A program made the position numbers and the translations under genes. DNA of 64,000 nucleotides from Methylophilaceae bacterium (GTDB lineage Bacteria; Pseudomonadota; Gammaproteobacteria; Burkholderiales; Methylophilaceae). The DNA lies in the NCBI GenBank assembly GCA_947379975.1, contig CANCPF010000003.1:62001-126000 (forward strand), in the 5' to 3' direction. Positions 1 to 8,649 of the stretch are shown here, piece by piece (the stretch's first letter is position 1; every line of letters begins with the position of its first letter). The notes under the pieces were generated by a model, which saw nothing but the letters and a program-made list of their open reading frames with translations, had not been told where the DNA came from and ran no database searches.

Positions 1-556
1 AATTTTTGAGCGTACCGTTGTTTTCAACGACTAGATCGGCACGCTCAAGACGTGTAGCTCTTGAAACCTGAGCGTTCATCATTGCTTGCACTTCTTTTTC
101 AGTCATATTGCTGCGTGCCATGGCGCGTTTTATTTGCAGATCTTCATCACAATCAATGACTAATGTTTTATTTGCAACGCCATCGTAACGATGACTTTCA
201 AATAATAGTGGCATGACTAACACTTGGTAACTAGGCTGTAATTTACGTTCATTTTCAGCTAGCTGCTGCAACGCTCTGAGGTGAATTGCTGGGTGCAATA
301 ATGCTTCTAATTTTAATCTTTCCTGAGTGTTATTAAATACATGTGTACGAAGTTTGGTGCGGTTCAGCGAGCCATCTGCAGCGATGAGCTCAGCACCAAA
401 AATACGGCCTATTTCTGCGACTATAGGCTGGCCAATAGCGGTTAGTTCATGGGCAATGACATCAGCATCTACAATCGGTACACCTAGCAATGCAAATTGT
501 TTGGCCGCCTCACTTTTGCCTGAACCTATTCCGCCTGTTAATGCAATTATAAACAT
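1..556 (-). CDS. coaE: Dephospho-CoA kinase, C-terminus cut by window edge
   Basis: Catalyses the last step of coenzyme A synthesis, ATP-dependent phosphorylation of dephospho-CoA, in the cytoplasm. I translated the minus strand from ATG at 556. It opens with MFIIALTGGIGSGKS, so the P-loop is at residues 8-15, followed by a VDADVIAHE segment typical of CoaE substrate binding. About 185 codons are visible without a stop. The family is usually about 200 residues, so only the last 15-25 residues are missing. The gene starts 23 bases after the stop of pilD, matching the common pilD-coaE pair of beta- and gammaproteobacteria, and the two are probably co-transcribed. Confidence 0.95.
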   Translation of the reverse strand, partial: MFIIALTGGIGSGKSEAAKQFALLGVPIVDADVIAHELTAIGQPIVAEIGRIFGAELIAADGSLNRTKLRTHVFNNTQERLKLEALLHPAIHLRALQQLAENERKLQPSYQVLVMPLLFESHRYDGVANKTLVIDCDEDLQIKRAMARSNMTEKEVQAMMNAQVSRATRLERADLVVENNGTLKN

Positions 557-579
557 AATGGGTGCAAAAAAATTAAATG

Positions 580-1449
580 TTAAGCTAAGTAATAGCGAGT
601 GAGTTGTTGTCCAGCAAATAGCGCCGCAATGCCTGCTATGGCTAAGAATGGTCCAAACGGCATTGGTACTTCTCTGCCACGTTTTTTGAATATGATTAGG
701 CTAATGCCTATGATCGCCGCCGATGCTGATGATATTAGAATTACCGCAGGCAAGATTTGCCAGCCAAACCATGCGCCGATGGCCGCTAGCAATTTAAAGT
801 CGCCATAACCCATGCCTTCTTTACCGCGGATTAATTTAAATAACCAGTAGGTCATCCACAATGTCAGATAGCCGGCGGCGGCACCGACTACAGCTGATTT
901 AATATCGGTAAAACCATTGCTTAAGTTGAATAATAAGCCTAGCCATAGCAGTGGTAGCGTGATGTCATCGGGTAGTAATTGCGTATCAAAATCAATGAAA
1001 GTGAGTGCTATAAGCGCGAAAACAAATATCCAAGCAAAAAGCGTAGTACTGCTGTAACCGAATTTCCAGCTAACTAAGCCAATCAAAATTCCTGTAAGCG
1101 CCTCCACTATTGGGTAGCGTAGGCTAATTGGGGTTTTGCAATGGCTACATTTTCCCTTTAAAACGATATAACTAATTAGCGGAATGTTCTCTAATGCGCT
1201 GATTTTATGTTCACAAATTGGGCAGCTTGAGCGTGGCGTTGCTAGCGTATATGTATCGGTATTAGGTGCCGCCTTGCCCTGTAATTCAAGGCAGTTGAGA
1301 TGCCATTCATGCGCCATCATTTTAGGCAGGCGATGAATAACAACATTTAAAAAGCTGCCGACCAATAAGCCGAAAATAACAGATAACATCATGAAAATGC
1401 TAGCATTTTGTTGTAAGGTATTTGAAATATTAATTAACTCGTTAAACAT
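580..1449 (-). CDS. pilD: Type IV prepilin leader peptidase / N-methyltransferase PilD
   Basis: Inner-membrane aspartyl protease that cleaves the leader of type IV pilins and type II secretion pseudopilins and methylates the new N-terminus. The 289-residue protein has the N-terminal membrane segment (about 19-39) followed by a cytoplasmic loop with two CxxC pairs (C76/C79 and C101/C104), the zinc site seen in bifunctional prepilin peptidases. The catalytic aspartates are visible as D153 in the FIDFD segment and D217 in the GxGD motif (GMGYGD). Several hydrophobic helices follow. It lies just upstream of coaE, but the usual partners pilB and pilC are not upstream. An unrelated gene and ispB are there instead. 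Confidence 0.95.
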   Translation of the reverse strand: MFNELINISNTLQQNASIFMMLSVIFGLLVGSFLNVVIHRLPKMMAHEWHLNCLELQGKAAPNTDTYTLATPRSSCPICEHKISALENIPLISYIVLKGKCSHCKTPISLRYPIVEALTGILIGLVSWKFGYSSTTLFAWIFVFALIALTFIDFDTQLLPDDITLPLLWLGLLFNLSNGFTDIKSAVVGAAAGYLTLWMTYWLFKLIRGKEGMGYGDFKLLAAIGAWFGWQILPAVILISSASAAIIGISLIIFKKRGREVPMPFGPFLAIAGIAALFAGQQLTRYYLA

Positions 1450-1611
1450 ACCTGTTCCTTAAAGTTCGGCTTAATTTCGTGCTTGTGGAGATATTCTTGT
1501 AAACTTTATGCATCATTACATCGTTAGTGATATGTGGAAGCTGGTGTAAATTTTAATTTTTAACAGGATTAAGCCCTTGAAATTTTCACTTCGACCACAA
1601 ACATTAATGTA

Positions 1612-1634
1612 AATATTGTAATCAATATTATAAT
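1612..1634 (+). promoter_or_regulatory. Palindromic operator candidate overlapping a -10 box
   Basis: A perfect inverted repeat, AATATTG-TAAT-CAATATT, occupies 1612-1629. It runs into TATAAT at 1629-1634, which has the right spacing to serve as -10 box for the gene starting at 1662. No strong -35 is visible; the best is TTAATG at 1604-1609 with a long 19-base spacer. A weak -35 plus a dyad over the -10 is a common arrangement for a controlled promoter. The regulator is unknown. Confidence 0.4.
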
Positions 1635-1661
1635 ACCTACATATCGCAAGAAGGAAATGCA

Positions 1662-2033
1662 ATGACCGCTACCAATAATCTACAGCACACATTTGAACTG
1701 ACGCAGACTGATGTTAATCATCCGAAGTGGGATGAGCCTATTATTTGCCGCGTTGAAGTTGATTTGCCTGCGTGGCTCACCCAATTGGCGGGCGGGCCAG
1801 GTTGGGAAGTTTATTCTGAAGCCGAGGAGGATAGCTGTGTTAGCTTTGCCATGCGCCAAGGATCTAAAGTTAATTCAAAGTTAGCCGAAGTCACTTTGTA
1901 CCATAATGGCTATGCGTTGGTAGATGTTGAAGGCAAATCACTGTTTGATGGTTCGCTTACTTCGGGTACTAGTGACTGCGCGCATTTGACTTATTACCAT
2001 GCGGATAGTGGCGAGAAAATTGTACTTAATTAG
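1662..2033 (+). CDS. Uncharacterised 123-residue soluble protein
   Basis: I do not recognise this family. The 123-residue product has no signal peptide or membrane segment and is acidic. It contains Trp/Pro-rich stretches (PKWDEPIICRVEVDLPAWL near residues 21-39) and three Cys spread through the chain with no metal-binding spacing. The alternating hydrophobic pattern suggests a mostly beta fold. The start is supported by a good ribosome binding site, AGAAGG, about 8 bases before ATG 1662. It is a single-gene unit with its own putative promoter (1612-1634), convergent with ispB. Codon use resembles its neighbours, so it looks like a genuine resident gene. Function unknown. Confidence 0.7.
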   Translation: MTATNNLQHTFELTQTDVNHPKWDEPIICRVEVDLPAWLTQLAGGPGWEVYSEAEEDSCVSFAMRQGSKVNSKLAEVTLYHNGYALVDVEGKSLFDGSLTSGTSDCAHLTYYHADSGEKIVLN

Positions 2034-2041
2034 TGTTGCCA

Positions 2042-2076
2042 TTGTTAGCGTTGCCGTTACGGGTATACGCTAGCAA
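2042..2076. other. Hairpin between convergent genes
   Basis: TTGTTAGCGT and ACGCTAGCAA form a 10-bp stem with one G-U pair. The loop contains a small CCG-TTA-CGG hairpin. It lies between the convergent 123-residue gene and ispB. No T-run follows on either strand, so a classical intrinsic terminator cannot be claimed, although a transcript-end role is plausible. Confidence 0.35.
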
Positions 2077-2127
2077 ATGCAAGCAAGCGTCAATCAATTT
2101 TGATTAATCGTTATTTAACACATTCAT

Positions 2128-3126
2128 TTAATAGTTCCTAGACACAGAAAATTGAGCAAGAATCAGCATGGCCTGTTTGTGCGGAGAATCTGCAAAATGG
2201 GCAATTTCTGCACAGGCTAATTCACATTCGTGCTCAGCAATTCTACGTACATGTTGCAAAGCTCCGGTGCGCTCGACTGCGCTTAGTACGGCAGGTAAAT
2301 CGTCTAGTCCGCCATGCTCAATCGCTAGTTTGATTAAGGTAGCTTCGCTGGCATTGCCATTACGCATAGCGTAAAGCAAAGGTAATGTTGGCTTGCCTTC
2401 AGCTAAATCATCACCTAAGTTTTTTCCAATCTCAAGTGTATTGCCGCTTAAATCCAGTACGTCATCAATTAGCTGGAATGCGGTGCCAATATGCATGCCA
2501 TAGCGACTTAATGCCAGCTCATCGACTGAGCTTGCCTCGCTAATAATTGCACCCAGGCGGGTGGCAGCCTCAAATAATTTTGCGGTTTTGTAATGAATGA
2601 CCTGTAAATATGCTTCGTCAGTAATATCTGCATTATGTATATTCAGCAGTTGTAATACTTCGCCTTCGGCAATGACGTTGGTTGCGTTGCTTAATACTTC
2701 CATAACGCGCATATTTTGCACGGCCACCATCATTTGAAACGCGCGTGAATAAACAAAGTCGCCCACTAACACGCTAGCCGCATTACCAAAAAGTGCATTG
2801 GCGGTACTTTTTCCACGGCGCTTTGAAGACTCATCCACCACGTCGTCATGCAATAGGGTGGCGGTGTGAATAAATTCAACCACAGCTGCTAATTGGTGAT
2901 GCTCAGCTTTTACAGGACCCAGTAAGCCTGCGGAAAGTAGCACTAATATTGGCCTTAAGCGTTTGCCACCGCTGTTGATGATGTAATGAGCCACTTGGTT
3001 GACTAGTGCGACTTCTGAATGAAGTGAATGCTGAATAACTACATTGACCGCGGTAATATCATCTGCGATGCAGGCCTGAATTGCCTCAATTTGCGATGTG
3101 CTAGAGTGTTTGGTACTGGACGTCAC
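2128..3126 (-). CDS. ispB: Octaprenyl diphosphate synthase
   Basis: Trans-polyprenyl synthase that extends farnesyl diphosphate with isopentenyl diphosphate to make the side chain of ubiquinone. The 332-residue protein carries both aspartate-rich motifs, DDVVD at 94-98 and DDVLD at 221-225, and the GGKRLRP substrate motif at 53-59. The chain length of the product cannot be read from the sequence; octaprenyl is assumed from the ubiquinone-8 typical of betaproteobacteria. It is divergent from rplU across a 211-base gap, the standard proteobacterial ispB | rplU-rpmA arrangement. Confidence 0.93.
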   Translation of the reverse strand: MTSSTKHSSTSQIEAIQACIADDITAVNVVIQHSLHSEVALVNQVAHYIINSGGKRLRPILVLLSAGLLGPVKAEHHQLAAVVEFIHTATLLHDDVVDESSKRRGKSTANALFGNAASVLVGDFVYSRAFQMMVAVQNMRVMEVLSNATNVIAEGEVLQLLNIHNADITDEAYLQVIHYKTAKLFEAATRLGAIISEASSVDELALSRYGMHIGTAFQLIDDVLDLSGNTLEIGKNLGDDLAEGKPTLPLLYAMRNGNASEATLIKLAIEHGGLDDLPAVLSAVERTGALQHVRRIAEHECELACAEIAHFADSPHKQAMLILAQFSVSRNY

Positions 3127-3272
3127 GGAAATAAACCTTAAAGAGTAATGATTATTTTAACACAGGCAAATTTAGCGCATTCAATCTCATTGACTTGGCT
3201 GTTATATTTAGTGAGATAATGGCTTTGTTAATTGTCATCGCAAGCTTATTTTAATTAGCTTGCAATTATGGT

Positions 3273-3300
3273 TTGCTTTGCGGGATTAAGTGCGTATAAT
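3273..3300 (+). promoter_or_regulatory. Sigma-70-type promoter of rplU-rpmA
   Basis: TTGCTT at 3273-3278, a 16-base spacer, and a perfect TATAAT at 3295-3300. It lies 37 bases before the rplU ATG at 3338. The ribosome binding site AAAGG follows at about 8 bases from the start codon. This is one of the clearest promoters in the window. Confidence 0.7.
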
Positions 3301-3337
3301 GCCCGATTCTTCTGAAGTATGAGTTAAAGGCATAATT

Positions 3338-3649
3338 ATGTATGCAGTAATCAAAACTGGTGGTAAGCAATATCGCGTAATTGCAGGCGAAAGATTAAAA
3401 GTTGAGAAGCTAGAGGTTGAAGTTGGCGGTACTGTTACGCTAGATCAAATTCTAATGGTATCTGACGGTGAGAAAACCACTATTGGTTCACCAATCATTA
3501 AAGGCGCAACTGTTAAAGCTACTGTGCTTTCACATGGTCGTGGCGATAAAGTGATGATTTTTAAATTCCGTCGTCGTAAACATTATCGTAAAACACAAGG
3601 CCATCGCCAAAGTTTTACTGAAATTAAAATTGAAACAATCGCTGCTTAA
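3338..3649 (+). CDS. rplU: 50S ribosomal protein L21
   Basis: Large-subunit ribosomal protein that binds 23S rRNA. At 103 residues it has the normal family length. It begins MYAVIKTGGKQYRV and ends in the basic FRRRKHYRKTQGHRQ segment typical of bacterial L21. It is first in the rplU-rpmA operon, 48 bases upstream of rpmA, behind the promoter at 3273-3300. Confidence 0.98.
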   Translation: MYAVIKTGGKQYRVIAGERLKVEKLEVEVGGTVTLDQILMVSDGEKTTIGSPIIKGATVKATVLSHGRGDKVMIFKFRRRKHYRKTQGHRQSFTEIKIETIAA

Positions 3650-3697
3650 TTAGCTTACGCTAATTAACAGTTACTCAAGTTTAAGGATTAGAGAAAA

Positions 3698-3958
3698 ATG
3701 GCACACAAAAAAGCAGGCGGTAGTTCACGTAACGGCCGCGATTCACACGCACAACGACTAGGTGTTAAAGCCTTTGGTGAAACAGTTGTTACCGCTGGTA
3801 GCATTATCGTGCGTCAGCGCGGTACAAAAATGCACGCTGGTGAAAATGTAGGTATGGGTAAAGACCACACTTTATATGCAAAAGCACACGGTAAAGTGTC
3901 TTTCGCAATTAAAGGTGCGTTAAGACGCCATACTGTAAGCATTATTGTTACTGCGTAA
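3698..3958 (+). CDS. rpmA: 50S ribosomal protein L27
   Basis: Ribosomal protein whose N-terminus reaches toward the peptidyl-transferase centre. The 86-residue product starts MAHKKAGGSSRNGRDS, which is diagnostic of L27, and has the normal length. There is no N-terminal cleavage extension of the Firmicutes type. It is followed closely by a strong terminator at 3976-4006. Confidence 0.98.
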   Translation: MAHKKAGGSSRNGRDSHAQRLGVKAFGETVVTAGSIIVRQRGTKMHAGENVGMGKDHTLYAKAHGKVSFAIKGALRRHTVSIIVTA

Positions 3959-3975
3959 GCTAAATTAACAATATG

Positions 3976-4006
3976 CAAAGCCTCATCGTTTGATGGGGCT
4001 TTTTTA
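3976..4006 (+). terminator. Rho-independent terminator after rpmA
   Basis: AAAGCCTCATC, loop GTTT, then GATGGGGCTTT: an 11-bp stem with one G-U pair running into seven T residues (one shared with the stem). It separates the ribosomal protein pair from obgE, whose ATG is only 18 bases later. obgE must therefore be read through or have a promoter within this region. Confidence 0.85.
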
Positions 4007-4023
4007 TTTGGTAAACTCTACAC

Positions 4024-5127
4024 ATGAAATTTATAGACGAAGCAACGATTAAAGTATACGCCGGTGATGGTGGCAACGGTGTTGCCACATTTCGCCGTGA
4101 AAAATACGAGCCTTTAGGCGGCCCAAGTGGCGGTGATGGCGGTCGTGGTGGGTCTATTACAATAGAGGCTGATCGCAATATCAACACCTTGGTTGATTAT
4201 CGCTATACGCGTACGTTTAGAGCGCAGCGCGGTGAAAATGGCCGCAGTGCTGAATGCTATGGCGCAAAAGGCGATGATATGATCTTGCGTGTACCGGTTG
4301 GTACTGTGATTTCAGATAAAGCCAGCGAGCAGTTGCTGGTAGACTTAAGTGAGCATGGTCAACGTGCGCAAATGGCCGCCGGCGGTAAGGGCGGTTTGGG
4401 TAATGTGCATTTTAAATCTAGCTTAAATCGCGCGCCACGCCAATGTACCAAGGGCGATCCTGGTGAAGAATTCGAGCTTTATTTAGAGCTTAAAGTATTA
4501 GCTGACGTTGGTTTGTTGGGGATGCCAAACGCTGGTAAATCGACATTTATTCGTTCAGTTTCTGCAGCGAAACCAAAAGTGGCTGATTATCCGTTTACTA
4601 CTTTGCACCCTAATTTGGGTGTGGTGCGAGTGGATAGCGAGCGAAGCTTTGTGATTGCTGATATTCCAGGCATTATCGAAGGTGCTGCAGAGGGCGCTGG
4701 TCTTGGTCACCAGTTTTTACGTCATTTGCAACGCACTTCATTATTGTTACATATTGTTGATATTGCGCCATTTGATGAGGCGGTTGACCCTGTACATGAA
4801 GCAAAAGCGATTGTTGAAGAGCTTAGAAAGTACGATGAATCGCTTTATGACAAGCCACGTTGGTTGGTGCTGAATAAAATCGACATGTTGCCAGATGCGC
4901 AAGATGTAGTTAAAAAGTTCGTTAAAGATTATGGCTGGAAAGGCCGTGTATTTTCTATTTCAGCCATTAGCGGTATCGGTTGCAAAGAGCTTACCTATGC
5001 AATCATGCAGCACATTGAAGAAAATAAACATCTGCAAGAAGATGCTTTGTTAGATACTGGTCTTATTAACGAGACTTCAGTTGCTAAGAATCCGGTAACT
5101 AAAACTAATGAAGTTTCTGAAAAATAA
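4024..5127 (+). CDS. obgE: Obg-family GTPase (ribosome assembly)
   Basis: Essential GTPase linked to 50S subunit maturation and the stringent response. The 367-residue protein has the glycine-rich Obg fold (about 1-158), including GGPSGGDGGRGGS. The G domain follows, with P-loop GMPNAGKS near residue 166, switch region TTLHPNLG, DIPG and the NKID specificity motif. The C-terminal tail is short. It follows the rpmA terminator and precedes proB by 23 bases, the conserved rplU-rpmA-obgE-proB order. Confidence 0.97.
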   Translation: MKFIDEATIKVYAGDGGNGVATFRREKYEPLGGPSGGDGGRGGSITIEADRNINTLVDYRYTRTFRAQRGENGRSAECYGAKGDDMILRVPVGTVISDKASEQLLVDLSEHGQRAQMAAGGKGGLGNVHFKSSLNRAPRQCTKGDPGEEFELYLELKVLADVGLLGMPNAGKSTFIRSVSAAKPKVADYPFTTLHPNLGVVRVDSERSFVIADIPGIIEGAAEGAGLGHQFLRHLQRTSLLLHIVDIAPFDEAVDPVHEAKAIVEELRKYDESLYDKPRWLVLNKIDMLPDAQDVVKKFVKDYGWKGRVFSISAISGIGCKELTYAIMQHIEENKHLQEDALLDTGLINETSVAKNPVTKTNEVSEK

Positions 5128-5150
5128 CCTTAGATTAACTAAGCGCTAAT

Positions 5151-6269
5151 ATGAAATCTTTAGTCCTTGATGCAAAAGTGATTGTTGTAAAGGTTGGCTC
5201 CAGCCTTGTCACTAATAACGGCAATGGCTTAGACCAAGCCGCGATTGCTCAGTGGGCGTCGCAAATTTCAGTATTAGTGCAGCAAGGTAAGCAGATTGTC
5301 TTGGTCTCAAGCGGCGCAGTCGCTGAAGGTATGCAGAGACTAGGCTGGAAGAAACGTCCGACGGCTGTGAATGAGTTGCAGGCTGCCGCTGCGGTCGGCC
5401 AAATGGGCTTGGTGCAGATGTATGAAAGCTGCTTCAGCCAACACCAATTACATACCGCACAAGTACTACTTACCCATGATGATTTAGCTGATAGAAAACG
5501 CTATTTGAACGCCCGCAGTACCTTACGTACTTTGTTAAATTTAAAAGTTATTCCAATTATTAATGAGAATGACACCGTAGTGACTGATGAAATTCGCTTT
5601 GGTGATAATGATACTTTAGGTTCATTAGTGGCTAACTTAATTGAAGCTGACACGCTGGTGATTCTGACCGATCAGCAAGGCTTATATTCAGCAGATCCGC
5701 GTAAAGATAAAGAGGCTAAATTTATTCAACACGCCACTGCTGGCGATGCCGCGTTAGAGCAAATGGCCGGTGGTGCAGGTAGCGATGTTGGTACTGGTGG
5801 CATGCTCACGAAAATATTGGCCGCTAAGCGTGCTGCGCGTAGTGGCGCTAATACCGTGATTGCTTCAGGTCGCGAGCAGGACGTTTTGTTGCGATTGGCA
5901 GCTGGAGAGGTCATTGGTACGCATCTGCAAACGACGGAAATGAAAACTACTGCTCGCAAGCAATGGTTGGCTGATCACCTGCAACTTCGTGGTAAATTAA
6001 CGTTAGATGCAGGTGCAGTTAAAGTGATTAAGCAAGATGGTAAAAGTTTATTACCTATAGGCGTAATCGCGGTTGAAGGTAACTTTGAGCGTGGTGAAGT
6101 AGTTGCTTGTTGTGATGCTGATGGCGTAGAACTTGCCCGTGGGTTGGTGAATTATTCTGCTGCAGAAGCACAACGGATTATGCGTAAACCCAGCGCCCAA
6201 ATTGAAAAAATATTAGGCTATGTGGAAGAGTCTGAACTCATACATAGAGATAATTTAGTCTTACTGTAA
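5151..6269 (+). CDS. proB: Glutamate 5-kinase
   Basis: First enzyme of proline synthesis: ATP phosphorylates glutamate to gamma-glutamyl phosphate, which ProA reduces. The 372-residue length fits the two-domain form. An amino-acid kinase domain (about 1-255, with VVKVGSSLV at the start and VLTDQQGLY in the nucleotide-binding part) is followed by a C-terminal PUA domain (about 280-365). It is 23 bases downstream of obgE. proA lies 41 kb away in this window (47626-48882), so the two consecutive steps are not in one operon. Confidence 0.97.
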   Translation: MKSLVLDAKVIVVKVGSSLVTNNGNGLDQAAIAQWASQISVLVQQGKQIVLVSSGAVAEGMQRLGWKKRPTAVNELQAAAAVGQMGLVQMYESCFSQHQLHTAQVLLTHDDLADRKRYLNARSTLRTLLNLKVIPIINENDTVVTDEIRFGDNDTLGSLVANLIEADTLVILTDQQGLYSADPRKDKEAKFIQHATAGDAALEQMAGGAGSDVGTGGMLTKILAAKRAARSGANTVIASGREQDVLLRLAAGEVIGTHLQTTEMKTTARKQWLADHLQLRGKLTLDAGAVKVIKQDGKSLLPIGVIAVEGNFERGEVVACCDADGVELARGLVNYSAAEAQRIMRKPSAQIEKILGYVEESELIHRDNLVLL

Positions 6270-6303
6270 AGTTTTACCATATAAAAAATTACAAGGAATG
6301 TAA

Positions 6304-6801
6304 ATGGAAAAACAACCATTAGTCGCCATTATCATGGGATCTGATAGCGATTGGCCAATTATGAAATCAGCGGCACAAATGCTCGCTGATTTTGGAATTG
6401 CCTATACGGCAGAAGTGGTCTCAGCACATCGTACACCAGACCTAATGTTTAGTTTTGCAGAAACTGCTGCCAGTAAAGGTTACCAAGTGATTATTGCTGG
6501 TGCCGGCGGCGCAGCCCATTTGCCAGGCATGGTGGCGGCAAAGACAATCTTGCCAGTTTTAGGTGTGCCAGTGCCATCTAAACATTTGCAAGGTCAAGAC
6601 TCTTTACTTTCTATCGTACAAATGCCAAAAGGCATACCTGTGGCGACCTTCGCTATTGGTGAAGCGGGTGCCGCTAATGCAGGGTTGTTTGCGGCCTCTA
6701 TATTGGCACTCAATAATTCATCATTAGCACAAAAGCTATCTGCATTTCGGGCTAAGCAAGCGGATAAAGTGCAGTTGATGGTGCTGGCTGATCAGCCTTA
6801 A
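6304..6801 (+). CDS. purE: N5-carboxyaminoimidazole ribonucleotide mutase
   Basis: Purine synthesis enzyme that converts N5-CAIR, the product of PurK, to CAIR. The 165-residue class I PurE has the N-terminal IIMGSDSDWP motif, the SAHRTPD substrate motif, and the GAGGAAHLPGM segment. ATG 6304 is preceded by AAGGAATGTAA. It is followed by purK after 59 bases. The presence of PurK confirms the two-step bacterial route rather than the single-step class II enzyme. Confidence 0.97.
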   Translation: MEKQPLVAIIMGSDSDWPIMKSAAQMLADFGIAYTAEVVSAHRTPDLMFSFAETAASKGYQVIIAGAGGAAHLPGMVAAKTILPVLGVPVPSKHLQGQDSLLSIVQMPKGIPVATFAIGEAGAANAGLFAASILALNNSSLAQKLSAFRAKQADKVQLMVLADQP

Positions 6802-6860
6802 TGCACAATCGATAGCCATTTAATCGATCATCAAAACCTTAAAGATAATTCTAAGTCGAT

Positions 6861-8039
6861 ATGAATCATAGTTCTGTAGAAAATCATCCAGTCATTTTAC
6901 CGCCAGCGATGTTGGGCATGTTAGGCGGAGGCCAGCTTGGCCGATTTTTTGTCGTAGCTGCCCATGAAATGGGTTATCTTGTGACTGTGCTGGATCCAGA
7001 CGTCAATAGTCCGGCCGGTAAAATTGCTGATTTACATATATGTGCGGCTTTTGATGACAAAGCTGCTCTAGCCAAACTAGCCAATAGTTGTGCTGCAATT
7101 ACGACCGAATTTGAAAATGTACCTGCAGATTCGCTGTCATTTTTAGCCGAAACTACACCTGTACGACCAAGTGCTTATAGTGTGGCCATTGCACAACATC
7201 GAGTGAGTGAAAAAAACTTTCTAAAGCAAGCCGGTTTGCCGGTTGCACCTTATGTGGTGGTTAATCAAGTTGAAGATTTGCCTGTTGATGGCAGTGATGT
7301 TTATCCAGCAATTTTAAAGGTTGCACGGTTTGGATATGACGGAAAAGGTCAAGCTAGAGTTAAAAATCAACATGAAGCGCAATTAGCCTTTACGCAATTT
7401 GAGCGCGAAGAATGTGTTTTAGAAAAAATGCTCAAGCTCGATTACGAAGTTTCGGTAGTATTGGCTAGAGATGTTCAGGGTAATGTAGCTACTTTCCCAA
7501 CTTCAGAAAATAGTCATCTTAATGGCATATTAGATGTTTCAATTGTGCCTGCGCGTGGTAGTGACTCTATCAGTCATCAAGCACAAAAGTTAGCTATACA
7601 GGTCGCAGAGAAACTTGATTATACCGGCGTAATCGGAGTGGAATTTTTTGTATGTAATGGAGAGTTGCTAGTAAATGAAATGGCGCCTCGTCCGCACAAT
7701 TCTGGACATTATACGATTGATGCTTGTGTTACTAATCAGTTTGAGCAGCAAGTGCGAGTGATGACTGGCCTGCCATTAGGTAGTAGCCGCCAGCATAGTC
7801 CTGCCGTGATGGTAAATATATTAGGTGATATTTGGCCGTTAGATGTCGAAAATCAATCGCAGCTAGAGCCAGCGTGGCAGCATGCGTTTGCCAATACGCA
7901 GCTTAAAATGCATTTGTATGGTAAGCAACAGGCACGTTCAGGTCGTAAAATGGGACATTTTACCGTGATTAACGTCAGTCGTGATGAGGCGATTAAACAA
8001 GCAATGCAGGTTCGTGCTGATTTAAATATTGGTAATTAA
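6861..8039 (+). CDS. purK: N5-carboxyaminoimidazole ribonucleotide synthase
   Basis: ATP-grasp enzyme that carboxylates AIR with bicarbonate to N5-CAIR, the substrate for PurE. The 392-residue protein has the N-terminal GMLGGGQLGR dinucleotide-like loop (18-27), the ATP-grasp core with KVARFGYDGKGQ, and VNEMAPRPHNSGHYT near 274-288, a PurK signature. No clear Shine-Dalgarno lies before ATG 6861 beyond a weak AAAG. The purE-purK pair ends at a bidirectional terminator. Confidence 0.96.
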   Translation: MNHSSVENHPVILPPAMLGMLGGGQLGRFFVVAAHEMGYLVTVLDPDVNSPAGKIADLHICAAFDDKAALAKLANSCAAITTEFENVPADSLSFLAETTPVRPSAYSVAIAQHRVSEKNFLKQAGLPVAPYVVVNQVEDLPVDGSDVYPAILKVARFGYDGKGQARVKNQHEAQLAFTQFEREECVLEKMLKLDYEVSVVLARDVQGNVATFPTSENSHLNGILDVSIVPARGSDSISHQAQKLAIQVAEKLDYTGVIGVEFFVCNGELLVNEMAPRPHNSGHYTIDACVTNQFEQQVRVMTGLPLGSSRQHSPAVMVNILGDIWPLDVENQSQLEPAWQHAFANTQLKMHLYGKQQARSGRKMGHFTVINVSRDEAIKQAMQVRADLNIGN

Positions 8040-8110
8040 TTATTGTTTGGCAATTAAGAGTTTACCAAGTACAACTAGAAATAAGTAGAAGTAAGCAGAA
8101 ATTTGAATAA

Positions 8111-8142
8111 TAAAAAAGCCGAATATAAATTCGGCTTTTTTA
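8111..8142. terminator. Bidirectional terminator between purK and rpsT
   Basis: AAAAAAGCCGAAT, short loop ATAA, then ATTCGGCTTTTTT: a 13-bp perfect stem with an A-run on the left and a T-run on the right. It can terminate purK on the plus strand and rpsT on the minus strand. Confidence 0.88.
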
Positions 8143-8182
8143 TTAACGTTTTTTTGTTAATGGTTACTTTTAAAGTTTGGCC

Positions 8183-8446
8183 TTATGCCATAGCTTTAAT
8201 AGCAGCATTTAAACGGCTTTTATGACGTGACGCTTTATTTTTATGAATGATTTGCTTGTCCGCAATGCGGTCAATCACACTCACGTTTTCGCTGTAAGCC
8301 ACTGTAGCCGCTGCTTTATCGCCAGCTTCTACTGCTTTAATAATTTTTTTAATCGCTGTACGCAAAGTAGAACGCAAACTTGCATTGTGTGCACGTTGCT
8401 TAACTGCTTGACGAGCACGTTTTCTTGCTTGTGCGGTATTTGCCAT
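8183..8446 (-). CDS. rpsT: 30S ribosomal protein S20
   Basis: Primary 16S rRNA-binding protein of the small subunit. The 87-residue, Lys/Arg/Ala-rich, fully helical protein starts MANTAQARKRARQ and has the normal length. It is a single-gene unit divergent from murJ, with its own promoter at 8488-8516 and a ribosome binding site AGGA nine bases before the ATG. It shares the terminator at 8111-8142 with purK. Confidence 0.97.
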   Translation of the reverse strand: MANTAQARKRARQAVKQRAHNASLRSTLRTAIKKIIKAVEAGDKAAATVAYSENVSVIDRIADKQIIHKNKASRHKSRLNAAIKAMA

Positions 8447-8487
8447 CTGTGATTTTCCTAAGAGCTATTCAAAATACGAAGCCCATA

Positions 8488-8516
8488 ATAATAGCTATTT
8501 TATAAACATATTGCAA
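8488..8516 (-). promoter_or_regulatory. Sigma-70-type promoter of rpsT
   Basis: Read on the minus strand: TTGCAA (8516-8511), a 17-base spacer, and TATTAT (8493-8488), about 40 bases upstream of the rpsT ATG. It matches the consensus at 4 of 6 and 5 of 6 positions with ideal spacing. Confidence 0.55.
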
Positions 8517-8649
8517 GTTATTAGTAAGTAAATATCACGTGCATTTGTCGCTTGAGTACAACTAGCATGTTAAAATCTACTTCTGGCTGGTTTTCGACCA
8601 TATTTCTTACTGTATTCTTACAAATTGCGCATGCACTTATTAACTTCCC

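Noticed and set aside
6811..6830. ATCGAT repeated on both sides of a nine-base spacer between purE and purK
   Set aside because: Short, palindromic by itself, with no conservation evidence and no promoter element next to it.
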